DNA of 64,000 bases from Acanthosepion pharaonis (GCA_903632075.3 CAHIKZ030005498.1:2736001-2800000); one strand, 5' to 3'; counted from the first letter of the stretch, positions 20,511 to 31,203 are shown. Notes: generated from the sequence alone by a model not told the origin. Numbers and translations: made by a program.

Positions 20511-21264
20511 ATACTGGAGCGGTATACGGTGCCGTCCATTTTAACTGCATCCTTATAAATTGATCGTATGTACGAATTCCATATGAGGTTGTGTGATTTA
20601 TACCATCAAAATGTTGACATCTCCTCATATAATGCTGTTATCATTGTATCTATCAATAATAAATCCCGATAGGACTTCTATTTCTTTTAGTATCGGCTCT
20701 CTGTAAATGTTCAATAAGTCCTGGAAGAGATGACTCCGTTTCATTCGACGCTCACCTGGAAAAATGAAAACACGCAACAATTTAGCCCACAAAAAAATTA
20801 ATTTGCACTGGGCAAGAATTTTTTGCAATGCGGTTCACCTTTTGCAAGGCCCAGAGGTCCCTCGCGGTAGAGGGCTAAATAATAGTAATAGTCAGGGAAC
20901 TACGTTACTTAAAAATCGAAAACTGAAAAGAATAAAAAAAAATAAAAAAATATATAAAAATAAGTAAGATAAATTAACATTAAGACTTCCATTAGGATAG
21001 ACGAAATAAAACAAATAAAAACAGAAAATAAATACATAAAATACAAGTGAAAATAATCAATCCGAATAAATAAATAAACAAATTAACAAACCAATCCCGC
21101 CAAAATAACCGTTAAAATGGACTTCAAAAATCAATCAAATAATTGGACGAGAAAATAGCTATAACTGCTATATGACAATAAAAAAATTACTACGTTACTC
21201 AAAAATCTAAAACCGAATAGAGTATACAAAAATATACAAAATAAAAATAGGTCTGGGGTGCGTT
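20511..21264. other. A-rich unassigned sequence
   Basis: 20930-21245 is strongly A-rich (AAATAAA-type), with ATAAAA blocks. Nothing else recognised. Confidence 0.5.
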
Positions 21265-21435
21265 TCAATGTCTCACAAGACATGGGCCTGCCCGAGGGGT
21301 CATCTATTCATCGGGACTGGTGGTATTTCGGGTTCCGAGCGACGATAATGAAATATAATTAGTTTGGTTTTCGAGGCATTGCATGTAACCAACCAGTTTT
21401 AGTTTAAATGGCGCGGTGGGATGTGTTCTCTAGTC
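21265..21435 (+). repeat. Dispersed repeat pair, copy 1 (with 22513-22640)
   Basis: Shares a CATC.ATTCATCGG.. / GGTATTTCGGGTTCCGA block, then AGTTTGGTTTTCGAGG and AACCAGCCAGTTT-like sequence, with 22513-22640. Unclassified. Confidence 0.5.
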
Positions 21436-21779
21436 TTGAGTGGCAGCCAATTAAAGAAAAGAGTAACTCTGAATTCCAAACCGGGAAAAGATGACGGGAA
21501 ACCACTCCATTATATTTGGCAAGAAGACATGGCAATTCCCAGATAATAAAGAAAAGGAATGTGGAGAGCCATGACCGTCGACGTCCTGAGCGGACAGGGC
21601 ATATAAAAACAAAGTAACATCTATATGGATGCTATAGGTTAAAAAAAAGATTTGTCTGGTGATGGCCAGGCAGTGACGGCAATAGCACACGTTCTACAGG
21701 AAAATGGCTGACAAGAAGAGATGAACGATGATTCAGACGCTGTTGTCTTCAATCAAATAACAAACAAAAACGGACATAC

Positions 21780-22150
21780 GATACAGGTATGTAATATCTG
21801 TCCTCTTATCTGTCAGAGAATGCTGAACAATCTACTCAAAGACTAAAGTAACAGAAATATGATTCTACAGAAGGATGCTGAGGATACCATGTACCGAATA
21901 TGGGACCAAAGACGAAGTTTTAAAGAAGATGGAAATAAAATGGAAACTTATACTTAATCTCAGGAAGAGACAGTTGAAATTTCAACAGAAGGAAATTGGA
22001 GAAATTTTTGGCAACCGACTTAATTTACAAAGCTAATTTACAAACTAAAACGTGCATATGTTGCAGGTACGTGATATTTGTCCTTCGTTCTGTCCCTAAA
22101 TGCTGAACAATCCACTCAAAGATGAAGAAGACTGAGGTCAGGTGTGAGTT
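21780..22150 (+). mobile_element. RTE-like LINE fragment (degenerate)
   Basis: 21866-21985 reads RRMLRIPCTEYGTKDEVLK, then RKRQLKF, the same block as 1290-1400. A second start of the unit (GCTGAACAATCCACTCAAAG) recurs at 22100, so the fragment is partly duplicated. Broken by stops. Confidence 0.5.
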
Positions 22151-22184
22151 TAAGGACCTATAGACTCTCAATGCACGGTACCTC

Positions 22185-22512
22185 TGTTATTCATGATGAC
22201 GGTCGTCTTCGAGTATAGAATCCAGAGGTTAGCAGTGAATATTTCGAAGACAGGAGGAAAGCGTTGTTCAGGTTAGCAGTGGATATTTTGGTAAAAGTAG
22301 CAGAGCATAGTTCTTTCTTCTGTTTCTCTTCGCCTGACAAGCTGGAACTGGATATTCGGGTAGAGTAAACAAAATGGCCGCCTTTATACACGACGGATTG
22401 AATATTCTACGTCTTCTGATTGGTTAACCTTCTATTGGTGGACTATAAAGTGAGTTAAGTCATTTGAGCTAACTCACTAGTTATATATACATATACACAA
22501 AAAATTGTAACA
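22185..22512 (-). mobile_element. Solo LTR, family 1, copy 2
   Basis: On the minus strand: TGTTACAATTTTTTG at 22512, ending AATAACA at 22185. Perfect 5-bp target duplication ACCTC at 22180-22184 and 22513-22517. 328 bp. Carries CCAAT-type (AACCAATCAGAAG) and TATA (GTGTATAAAGG) boxes in promoter order. It carries a small extra insertion relative to the 307-bp copies at 52.4 and 54.3 kb. Confidence 0.85.
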
Positions 22513-22640
22513 ACCTCCACGACGGGACATCCATTTATCCTGATTGATGGTAGTTCGGGGTCCGATAGGCGGTGATAAAAGAATAACTAGTTTCGTTTTC
22601 GAGGAATTGAATGTTACCAGCCAGTTTGTAATGGGATCCT
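22513..22640 (+). repeat. Dispersed repeat pair, copy 2
   Basis: Homologous to 21265-21435. The solo LTR abuts its left boundary. Confidence 0.5.
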
Positions 22641-23205
22641 ATGTCGGAATATTAAATGTACAGATCGTTGAACTCTGAAAAAAATTCTGATAAAGTTTCC
22701 CATCAAGTTAAAGAATGGAAAATAAAATAAAAAAGAAACAAATACCTGAAAATAGAAAGCAAATCCAATATGTTTTCTATTTCAAATATTATTGAGAAAC
22801 GGACCCCCCAGGGGAATTAAAAACCTAATAAGGATTTGAAATGAACAAATATTTTTGATCGAGAAAAAAAAACGATGCCATAAGAGTCACTTTGATTAAA
22901 AAAAGATGTCATTTTCCTTTTTATTCACTAAAACAAAACACGAACTTTGACAAAAAATAGTTTTCATAAGGAAAAGACCTTAGGCTTGGCGGGTGGCGGT
23001 GGGTTTCACGTTTCTTTCCTTAAATGAAATGTGGCGATAAGATACAAAATAAATTAAAATATTCGAGAACTCGCGTGCAAAACATGGCAGAACTAGAAAA
23101 ATAACTAATCGAAATAGATTATGATAAAATAAATCGATAATCATACACGTAAAATATGACTGTTGATATAATATTTGAAAGGATTAATAGCCTAAAAGAA
23201 AATCG
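22641..23205. other. No assignable feature
   Basis: A-rich, AT-rich sequence with no recognised motif. Confidence 0.45.
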
Positions 23206-23206
23206 A

Positions 23207-23208
23207 GC

Positions 23209-23300
<92 letters not shown>

Positions 23301-23450
23301 TTTCATACGACAAAAACAGAAACTTGTTTGAATGAAGGGGAAATTACATAAAATAAAGAAGGGGAGATAAAAACAAGGGAGGTAATTATAGAAGAAGAAG
23401 AAGAAGAAGAAGAAGAAGAAGAAGAAGAAGAAGAAGAAGAAGAAGAAATG
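23207..23450. repeat. (TA)n(TG)n and (GAA)n microsatellites
   Basis: TA 23207-23236 passing into TG 23237-23299; GAA 23390-23448. The 112-codon phenylalanine-rich frame on the minus strand is the (GAA)n read as protein. Confidence 0.95.
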
Positions 23451-24035
23451 CAACTTTAAATTAGAAAAGAACTTGTAAATGAAGGAGTTATAATAAAAGA
23501 AAAACAAAGAAAATGGAAGCATAGATCAGGGAGACAAAATAAGTGTCAGAAAACGAATTGGTAAAGGCGATAAATGACGGTCAAAGAAAAAATAATTGTT
23601 AGAAAATTGAGGTTAGAATATTATTGTCGGCATTTTTTGTTAGAAATGTAATATCCACAAATTTATAATAATAATAATAATAATAATGTTTATAATGATA
23701 ATGTCGCTTGCCTAGAAAAATTGGTTATAATGGTAATCAACAGGACAAAGTGAATGAGACAGCGTGGATAGAATGCAACTGAACCGTGAGTAACTTGTTT
23801 AACTTTTGGAAGGCACCTTTCGCTATCCTAATACGCATTCGGATTTTTGCTGTTGTATTTTCCGTCCTCTATTTAAACATATAGAAGATATTTAAATTTG
23901 CTAGCTTGATTTTGGTAACTCTTTGTAATTCGAATGTGAGACTTTTTCTTTTGGTGACAACCATGCATTCAGTCTTCTGTCAATTGACATTTAGTCCTTT
24001 CTTCTCGCTTTCCTTCTCTACCTTCTGAGTGAGGT
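23451..24035. other. No assignable feature
   Basis: AT-rich; contains a short (AAT)n run near 23668. May include upstream parts of the following LINE, not recognisable. Confidence 0.4.
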
Positions 24036-24039
24036 TTTG

Positions 24040-24416
24040 TTCACTTATGCCTTTTCTATAAATAATTTCAATGATGAACTTTACTCGATCGTACCTAGAT
24101 TTTATGAAATTCAGCGCAGTAGTCGATTGGCGGCAATGTCTCATTATTTTCCAGTTGAAACGGTTAGACGTAACCGTAAGTTCTATGCTAACAGTTTCTT
24201 CTGTTACTTGTGGAATTCTATTCGACTGCACACTCAACTTTGATCTTTAAGAATGTAAATGGAATATCAATCGTTATTTTCTGTCTTCTTAATTCTTGTT
24301 CTTTCACTAATCTATCAATCCCTTTAATAGTATTTTTCTTCTTGTATTCGCTAATACACAGTAACCCCTTAGGTTTTAGTGGCTTTATTGCCATGCTTGG
24401 GGTGAAATGATTAAAT
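24040..24416 (+). mobile_element. LINE 3' end (Jockey/CR1-like)
   Basis: Frame at 24037-24243 reads FNDELYSIVPRFYEIQRSSR, then FPVETVRRNRKFYANSFF and LWNSI, the C-terminal blocks seen at 17.2 kb and 35.3 kb. The 3' tail (TTAGGTTTTAGTGGCTTTAT, ending in an AATAAAATAAT run at 24413-24423) matches 17455-17500. Confidence 0.65.
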
Positions 24417-25439
24417 AAAATAATATGTCAGTGTTTCTCAACCTTTTTAAGCAACGTTACACCTAGGAACAAATGAAAATATCACGGCACCTTTAGCAAA
24501 ATTGTTAACAGGTCTGCATTTAAATGTTATGAAATAAAACCGTAGATTTCAAGACGCACATACATAAGCACACATAAAAAAATATGAACTTACTTTATTT
24601 CAATGTTTCTATTCAGCTAATTAAAAAATAAAAATAATTTTAAGAAATGTATATTAAAAACAAAGTAATTAAAATAACATAATCGAAGAATAGTGAAAAG
24701 AATTAGCTGAATGAAAAGTTTAATACTTATTAATTTATTTAAATACTAACCCTCTGCTATTACTACTTCCATATACACATATATCGGGTGTAACAGCAAA
24801 ATTGTCCAAATCGTGTAACAGCAAAATTGTCCATCCCACAAAATGTTTAATATATATAAAAAAAAACTTAACTAATTGAGTCGCTTTTATCCTGATTTTT
24901 AGATAGCATGTTCAGCTATCTTGACCCCATTTTTCGTAAGAAAAAACCATTTGATTTATTCAGCTAGAAAGAGAACTAGATAAAATCGTTTTCAGTCAGC
25001 CCCACTGTCTTCTCGAATGAACAATGGTGAGAGGTAAAAGATCCTTTAGACCTTCAGTAATGATAACAATATTCTTACTTTGGCCTCCATCTTCAAAGTA
25101 CAAGAACCATTTAGAGAAAGCTGAATAAGTTTTAAAAAAAAAAGTAGGAACAGTAGAGAGGAAAACTGGATCAGGAGTTCAATTAGAAAAGATCGAACTC
25201 AATCCATAAGATGTTTGGCACGTGAGAGAGAAGTTCAGCTATGAAAGTCCAAAGAGCAATGGAAAAAAGACTTGAAAATGAAATCGTACGTGAAACGTGT
25301 GCAGTAACTTGTTACTCCAGGACAGGAAGTTGGATTAGAGAGGGCAAAGATCATCCGCAATAATTTGAAAATATTTCTGGAATAATATATATATATATAT
25401 ATATATAAATATAAAAGTGAACACAGAAGTCAACACTTA

Positions 25440-25485
25440 GAGGCGACAGTCTGTTTCATGCTATATGCAATCGTCAGGCCACATA
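25440..25485 (-). ncRNA. Hammerhead ribozyme candidate, family C
   Basis: Minus strand: stem I GUGGC (25482-25478) with GCCUC (25444-25440), three pairs next to the core, one U-U, one further pair. C3-A9 CUGACGA (25477-25471). Stem II UUGC-AUAUA-GCAU with a U-U at its base. GAA 25457-25455, A15.1=25454, stem III ACA/UGU with a GAC triloop, U16.1=25446, H17=C25445: a GUC cleavage triplet. All invariant core positions are present. The very short stem III is like that of known PLE hammerheads. Confidence 0.6.
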
Positions 25486-26094
25486 TGCTGTTATTTTTCT
25501 CGGCTATTTATATATATACGGGTTAGTGGTGCATTGTGGGTATTCTATTATGGCGGTTATTTTTTACCGGAAGTCGCTTTGTTTATTTATTTGGGTCAAA
25601 TTATATTGCTCGTTTTTATTTTTTTTGTTTCTTATTTTATTTATTTATTTATTAACGTAGTAAAAATTTGTTTATATCACGTATTTAACAGTTTTGTTTT
25701 GGTTTGAGAATTTGATTAAAGCTATTTGTTCAATTTTGGGGTTGGTTGTTGTAGTTTATTCTAACTATTATTTTTTTGGCGGGAACAGTTTTTAATTTGG
25801 GATTGGTTTGAATTTAGGTCAATTTATTTGTATATTTTTTCTTTTCGGTTTTCGGTTTTTAAGCAACATAGTATTTATTTATTTTATTTTATTTTATTTT
25901 TATTAGTGTATTTGTTTGTTTTTATTTTTTCCGTTTTTCATTTTTTGGTTACGTAGTAAAAATTTATTTTCATGCCTGCATTTTGAGATGAGCTCGGATC
26001 TTTTATTTAATAATTTATTTTGGTCGGGGAAGGTAATGATAGCTATTTTTTCCTCCAAGCAAAGTTTGCAAGTTATATATATATATATATATAT
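25486..26094. other. T-rich interior of the nested element
   Basis: Strongly T-rich with TTTATTTATTTATT runs; no domain recognised. Ends at a TA tract at 26074-26094. Confidence 0.5.
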
Positions 26095-26415
26095 ATGAAG
26101 AAAAAATACGGAAAAAACAAACAAAATTTTTATATACAATTATGCTGTTTTTAATGTTAATATAATGTCAACGTTGGACGTTTTGGTCTAATAAACTATC
26201 TTCAGGACATATTCGTAAAATATAATTAACATTATCAATTCAACATGACAAAGACGATGTACATTAAGTCATGTTGAATTTTGTTAATATTTTATGAATA
26301 TGTCCTGAAGATAAAACGTCCGATTACATTTTATTAAAAACAGCATAATTGCATATAAGGATCTTTTTTTTTTTTTCCGTATATTTTTCTTCATACTGTC
26401 GGATCTATATCCATA
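26095..26415. mobile_element. Head-to-head inverted hammerhead element, family D
   Basis: Arms 26130-26225 and 26285-26360 are inverted (AACAGCATAATTG, GACATATTC and complements). Minus-strand left arm: AUGUC, CUGAAGA, GUUU-AUU-AGAC, AAAAC in place of GAAAC, ACGU-CCA-ACGU, U, GACAU. So stem I AUGUC/GACAU, stem III 4 bp and a GUU site are kept, but G12 is A. The plus-strand right arm has CUGAAGA and lacks stem II. Both inactive by sequence. Confidence 0.55.
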
Positions 26416-26423
26416 TATTTGCT

Positions 26424-26426
<3 letters not shown>

Positions 26427-26487
<61 letters not shown>
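26427..26487. repeat. (TA)n tract
   Basis: About 30 TA units at the right border of the nested insertion. Confidence 0.95.
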
Positions 26488-26489
<2 letters not shown>

Positions 26490-26774
26490 AACTTTATTTC
26501 AATACGTCAACGGGTTCTTATCCTTAGCTATGATTAATTAATGCTGAACGTCATTTTCTTTTATGATCGATTTCATCACGATTCTTCTGTTAAGCTTGGA
26601 GAGTAATTATGCATTCTTATTGCTCAAAGCAGAGTCCAATAGAGTTATAAAAACCTCGGAGATTTTCAGTAAGTTATCTTTAATCTTGTCTAACATACAA
26701 CAGATCAGAGCTTAATCTAACAATTGGACAATTTTGCTGTTACACGATTTGTACAATTTTGCTGTTACGGCCGG

Positions 26775-27375
26775 TATATGTATTTCCGTGACAATATTTC
26801 GCGGTACACAACGTTTGAGAATCACCTTGTTTTTTTTTTCTTTCGAAATAATCTCAATATTATTTTTTTCTAAGTTTATTGTTTATTAAGTAAATACGCC
26901 TTCAATTCATTTTTTTTCTTCCCAATATAAACTCATCATATATATATATATATATATATAATTTAGATTTCGCCTTCGCCTCCCTAGGAACCACTCGCTC
27001 CTTCTTATCCCCCACACGAACCTCTGACTCGACAGGAAAGCAAGCTTTTCAAAAACCTAATAAAATTCTGATGCCAATTTCCTTCTTTTATAACTTGGAT
27101 AGTCTGCTCCGGAAAAAAATTCCGGGGATCAATTTGTAAGATTTTATTAAATCCTCCCGAAGAGAAGAGCACTTGTGAAGAAAACACTAATCGTCTCCAC
27201 GACATTGATTATAAAATGTCAGAAAATAAAACTATAACATTCCATTTTTGTCTTACAAATACAGAGTTATTTATTAAGCATTGGCCGATACAATATACCG
27301 TCTTATTAACAAGCAATCCTAATAATCTAGGTAGAGTTTAAGTTTTTATTTACCTTTTTGTGATAATTTAGTCAG
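26775..27375. other. No assignable feature
   Basis: T-rich and TA-containing (26938-26959) sequence; the minus frame 27205-27005 has no recognised domain. Confidence 0.45.
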
Positions 27376-27377
27376 TT

Positions 27378-28092
27378 AAATGCCACACACGATGCAAGCT
27401 TGGGAGATCATGTCACTTTTCGATTTATGACTGACTTATTCATATAAGATTCAAGGGTCATAAAGAGGGGGATCGGTTTCCTATTGTCATTAAGTACTAA
27501 AGTGATCACCCCAGAATTACTACATACTAATATCCTTTTATTAGGTGCCATGCGTGATGGACGTTTGGGAGATCATGTCTCTTTTCGATTTATGACTGAC
27601 TTATTCACGTAAGATTCAAGGGAACATAAAGAGAGGGATCGGTTTCCTATTGTCATTAAGTACTAAAGTGGTCACCCCAGAATTACTACATATTAATATC
27701 CTTTTATTAGGTGCCATGCGTGATGGGCGCTTGGGAGATCATGTCTCTTTTCGATTCATGACTGACTTATTCACGTAAGATTCAAGGGTCATAAAGAGGG
27801 GGATCGGTTTCCTATTGTCATTAAGTACTAAAGTGATCACCCCAAAATTTCTACATATTAATATCCTTTTATTAGGTCCCATGCGTGATTGACGTTTGGG
27901 AGATCATGTCTCTTTTCGATTTATGACTGACTTATTCACGTAAGATTCAAGGGGACATAAAGAGAGGGATCGTTCTCCTATTGTCATTAAGTACTAAAGT
28001 GATCACCCCAGAATTACTACATATTAATATCCTTTTATTAGGTGCCATGCGTAATGCACGGTTGGGTGATCATGTCTTTTTCGATTCATGTT
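27378..28092 (+). repeat. Tandem satellite, about 166-bp unit, four units plus partials
   Basis: The GGTGCCATGCGTGATG block recurs at 27544, 27710, 27875 (GGTCCC variant) and 28041, with an older partial start near 27379: spacing 165-166 bp. Each unit contains TGGGAGATCATGTC, TTATGACTGACTTATTCA, GGGATCGG and GATCACCCC. Units differ by scattered substitutions, so the array is not recent. No coding frame persists through the units. Confidence 0.9.
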
Positions 28093-28094
28093 TG

Positions 28095-28308
28095 ACTCGG
28101 GCATATTTTCCCGCAGTCTGTTAAACTGGTTGCCATCCAAGGCTATAGGATCCAGTCTTTCCTGCTATTTGACTCCTGGGGGAGGTTGAAGAGACCATTT
28201 CCTAAGTGTATTTGCGCGTAAGTGAATGTAACGACGCCGACTGTGATTCGAACTCGGCTCTCCTGTTTCTCATTCCGAGTCGATATCCATTAAACTGTGT
28301 GTGATATA
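28095..28308 (-). mobile_element. tRNA-derived SINE, head and body
   Basis: On the minus strand from 28300: CAGTTTAATGGATATCGACT (A-box-like), then about 30 bp later GAGTTCGAATCACAGTC (B box, GTTCGAATC). The Pol III spacing fits a tRNA head. It is not a functional tRNA: the acceptor arms do not pair. The body (CCCAGGAGTCAAATAGC on the minus strand) runs to about 28095, where it abuts the satellite. Confidence 0.6.
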
Positions 28309-28895
28309 CAGGGGTTGGACAAAATCATGGAAACATCTGGAAATTTCAAACAAATTTATTTTAATATGCCGTAGGACTTCCTTTGGCTGTAATTACAGAT
28401 TGTGCTTTGTGCAGCTCTCTTTTTAGAGTTATTTTGTGGAAACTGGGTTCTAGAGATGGTCATTAAACTCTGCTGTAATTTTCGAAGCTGTATTCTTGTG
28501 ATTCTTCCTAACACCCCACGTAAGAATCCGACTTTCGATTTCTTCCAGGGTTTTTCTTCAGTGAGGAGGTTTTTTTCCTTCTTTCTCAAACGCTGTCATT
28601 ACTTTCGAGTCAATACTCTTTGCTACACCAAATAATTCAGCGGTTTTTGTTACACTAGCGCCTGCCACCAACAATTTGACCTTTTCTTAAAGTTTGATAG
28701 ATCTACCCTTTTATTTAATTTTGATTAATTTCCTCTCACATATCTGTAAAAAGAAACAATTTTGGTAAAATAAAACAAGAAAAATTAATAATAAATCAAA
28801 AAACATAAAAATAACAAGCATTTGATGGTTTAATAGGAGTTTCAAAATTATGATACTAAGATTCTAGGTTTTTATATTATTTTGTCCAACCTCTG
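28309..28895 (-). mobile_element. Defective Tc1-like transposon with TIRs
   Basis: Ends CAGGGGTTGGACAAAATCAT and, inverted, CAGAGGTTGGACAAAATAAT (18/20), with TA on both sides (28307-28308 and 28896-28897). The minus frame 28589-28356 carries EKNLLTEEKPWKKSKVGFLR, ISRTQFPQNNS and RAAQSTICNYSQRK, matching the region between the two HTH motifs of Tc1-like transposases (cf. NPVSTKTVRREL in intact ones, here frameshifted). No DDE triad, 587 bp. Confidence 0.7.
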
Positions 28896-28899
28896 TATA

Positions 28900-29199
28900 T
28901 ATAAACAGGCTGCCTCCACACGTATACTCGACAAGATGTGTGAATTCAGATAAAGGGTGGCATTCCCGAGAAAATAACATTCTTCCACTGCTCTATGGAT
29001 GTTATAGAGTAGTTTCACAGTGGAGTCTTGTATTTCACTAAGTCGGTCCTAAAATAGGTTCAACGTACAAAACGTTAGGAACTTGATATAATAGTTAATG
29101 ACGCAGCAATCTAGTTGTGGTGGTTGATACTTTAATGTCCGACATCGACTGACTCACCAACTCACTGAAGATATTCAGTCACCCCCACCCCACTGGGGC
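28900..29199. other. No assignable feature
   Basis: Unassigned; no recurring block noticed. Confidence 0.4.
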
Positions 29200-29355
29200 A
29201 TCATGTGACACAAGGCCGGTTATTTAATGTGGGATATCCGAGCCCGTGGGCTCGGCCCCAAAATATGCCCATTGAACCCGTATAAACGGGTTCAGGGTCG
29301 GTTTACCTCCCCGAACGAGACTCCACCCTTCGGCGTAGCCTCCGTTCGGGTTCCT
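29200..29355. other. GC-rich island with three successive perfect hairpins
   Basis: CCGAGCCC-GT-GGGCTCGG at 29238-29255; GAACCCGT-ATAA-ACGGGTTC at 29274-29293; CCCGAACG at 29310-29317 pairing CGTTCGGG at 29343-29350. Each has an uninterrupted 8-bp stem. The surroundings are AT-rich, so this stands out in composition. A weak relative (TTTAATGTAGGGTATCCGA) is at 42330-42350. Function unknown; could be an element terminus or a structured RNA remnant. Confidence 0.6.
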
Positions 29356-29559
29356 CCCCGCCCGAAGGCAGAGAGTTCAGCTGGTCGTCCGACTTCAGAC
29401 TGAACTCAGACCAACTCACTGAGCCCCCTGGTGACTGCTATTACTCCTACTTATTATATGTGGGAGAGTCTATTAACTATAGAATAGGTATGTTCCAGTA
29501 TAACAATGAGCCAGTTCTATAGGTTTCTACTCCACTCTAAATGCTTTGCGGTATTGCTT

Positions 29560-29960
29560 TGTGAAAGGAATAGTTTTCTGATTAACAGCCCTCCCGTGAA
29601 ATCCAGCTTTGCACAGCTCCCATTTTACAGTTTTTGAGAAAACTGAGTTCTCGAGATGGTCATTAAGATCTGTTGTAATTTTCAGATCTGTATTCTATTG
29701 ATCCTTCCTAACAATCCGCGTAAGAAGCCGACGGTCCCTCTCAGACAGGTTTCGCCTTCTTCCAGAATTTCCCATCAGTGGGGAGGTTTATTTCTTTGTT
29801 CTCAAATGCTTTCATTACTTTCGAGTCAGTACTCCTTGCTATACCAAATAATTCAGTGGTTTTTGTTACACTAGTGCCTGCCATACGACTACCAACAATT
29901 TGACCTCATTTAAAGTCTGATAGATCTGCCATTTTAATGAATTTTGAATTAATGCTTCCA
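29560..29960 (-). pseudogene. Tc1-like transposase N-terminal remnant
   Basis: Minus strand from 29935: MADLSDFK*GQIVGSRMAG, then TSVTKTTELFGIARSTDSK, then VMKAFENKE. That is the HTH region seen intact at 7354, with an in-frame stop. It continues to about 29560 with blocks shared with 28356-28589. TIRs were not found, so it is a fragment. Confidence 0.65.
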
Positions 29961-30179
29961 TTATTTTGTTCGTCATTTTGAGATACAAAAGTCAATCAAG
30001 ATGGAGAAATCTTACAGGGTTCAAGATAAATAAAAATAAAACTTTGCTCTGTATCCGCCATCTTTTCTCTTCCTTTCTCGTGACACGCACTGACTTCATT
30101 TGCTTTTAAAAATTAAAAAGATATAAAAAATAATGTTTCATTTTTGTTAAACGTTTTACTGATGTCTGTCTCTATCTCT

Positions 30180-30833
30180 GAAATGAGATATTATGATTAC
30201 TTGCATTATTTACATTATTAGGACTGTTATCCTCATCTTCATCGCCATATTCACAACATTTCGGCCGTTGAACGCTCCGGCCTTCTTCAGGTAATAGGAT
30301 CTCTCAGATGAGGTATTATGATTATTTGCATTATTTACATTAGAATCCTCATCTTCATCGATTCACAACGTTTCGGCCGTTGTACGCTCCGGCCTTCTGA
30401 TTAATAGGATTCTCAGATGAGGTATTATGATTATTTACATTATTTACATTATTTACATTATTCGCCCGGTCTTCTTATTAATAGGATCTCTCAGATGAGG
30501 TATTATGATTCTTCATCATTTACATTATTCTGTTATCCTCAACATTTCGGCCGTTGTACGCTCCGGCCTTCTTCAGGTAATAGGATCTCTCAGATGAGGT
30601 ATTATGATTATTTGCATTATTTACATTATTCGGGCTATTATCCTCATCTTCATCGCCATATTCACAACGTTTCGGCCGTTGTACGCTCCGGCCTTCTTCA
30701 GGTAATAGGATCTCTGTGATGAGGTATTATGATTACTTACATTATTTACATTATTCGGACTGTTATCCTCATCTTCATCGCCATATTCACAACGTTTCGG
30801 GCGTTGTACGCTCTGGCCGTCTTCACCTATGCT
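30180..30833 (-). mobile_element. Tandem array of PLE termini with hammerhead-like cores
   Basis: Six head-to-tail units start near 30183, 30308, 30417, 30495, 30596 and 30720. Full units are about 124 bp, others carry deletions. Each full unit on the minus strand reads CCTATTAC, CUGAAGA, A, GGCCG...CGGCC, GAAAC, GTTGTGAATATGGCGATG. Unit 2 has lost the CUGAAGA box, unit 3 most of the core, unit 6 has several substitutions. The same block is at the 3' ends of the GIY-YIG-bearing PLE pieces, which identifies the array as PLE terminal repeats. Confidence 0.75.
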
Positions 30834-31020
30834 AGGCCAGAAAATCTCCTGAGCCGACAAAGCAGAGAAATGAATACAATATGGGAACCAGTAATTAGGA
30901 GTGCTTGAAAAAAATACAAATTAATAACAACAACAAAAAATTGCAGTATATGCTCCAGTAAGAAAAATTTAGTAATAATAACAAAATTGCAATATGAGCA
31001 CTGGAAAAAAACGGTTACTG
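30834..31020 (+). pseudogene. PLE GIY-YIG C-terminus and 3' UTR start
   Basis: The plus strand from 30843 reads NLLSRQSREMNTIWEPVIRS then a stop. This is the PLE endonuclease end also seen at 5.3 kb and 55.0 kb. The following AAATTGCA-rich UTR matches 55120-55140. Its orientation is opposite to the array at left, a head-to-head arrangement. Confidence 0.7.
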
Positions 31021-31189
31021 GGATATTAGGTCAAAAAGAACTGATGACTGACCTGTTTGAAATTTGCAAGAAATATTTTTTTTTCATTTTAGACGTTTAA
31101 AATATTCCTATTCATTCTTTTAATTTGTTATATTAGAATTGTCATTATTATAAAATTATTTAAAAAATCATTTTTATTACCAGTCACCA

Positions 31190-31203
31190 ACCACCGCCTG
31201 AGG

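Larger units (their letters stand above)
24785..26774 (+). mobile_element. Tc1/IS630-type TIR transposon, copy 2, with nested insertion
   Basis: Left end CGGGTGTAACAGCAAAAT at 24785 and inverted right end finishing at 26774; each end has two tandem GTAACAGCAAAATTGTCC units. Flanks are TA-rich. Transposase remnants at 24950-25345 follow copy 1 (NGER, TASIFK.., ..VGTVERKTGSG.., RKDRTQSIRCLARERE). Relative to copy 1, about 1.1 kb between 25386 and 26487 is extra and bounded by (TA)n: it contains hammerhead families C and D. So PLE/retrozyme-like elements landed inside the transposon. Confidence 0.7.

Noticed and set aside
27378..28092. CRISPR-like array
   Set aside because: The repeats are long direct tandem units without distinct spacers, and the sequence is clearly eukaryotic.
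28232..28300. Functional tRNA gene on the minus strand
   Set aside because: A and B boxes are recognisable, but the acceptor and anticodon arms do not pair; better read as a SINE head.
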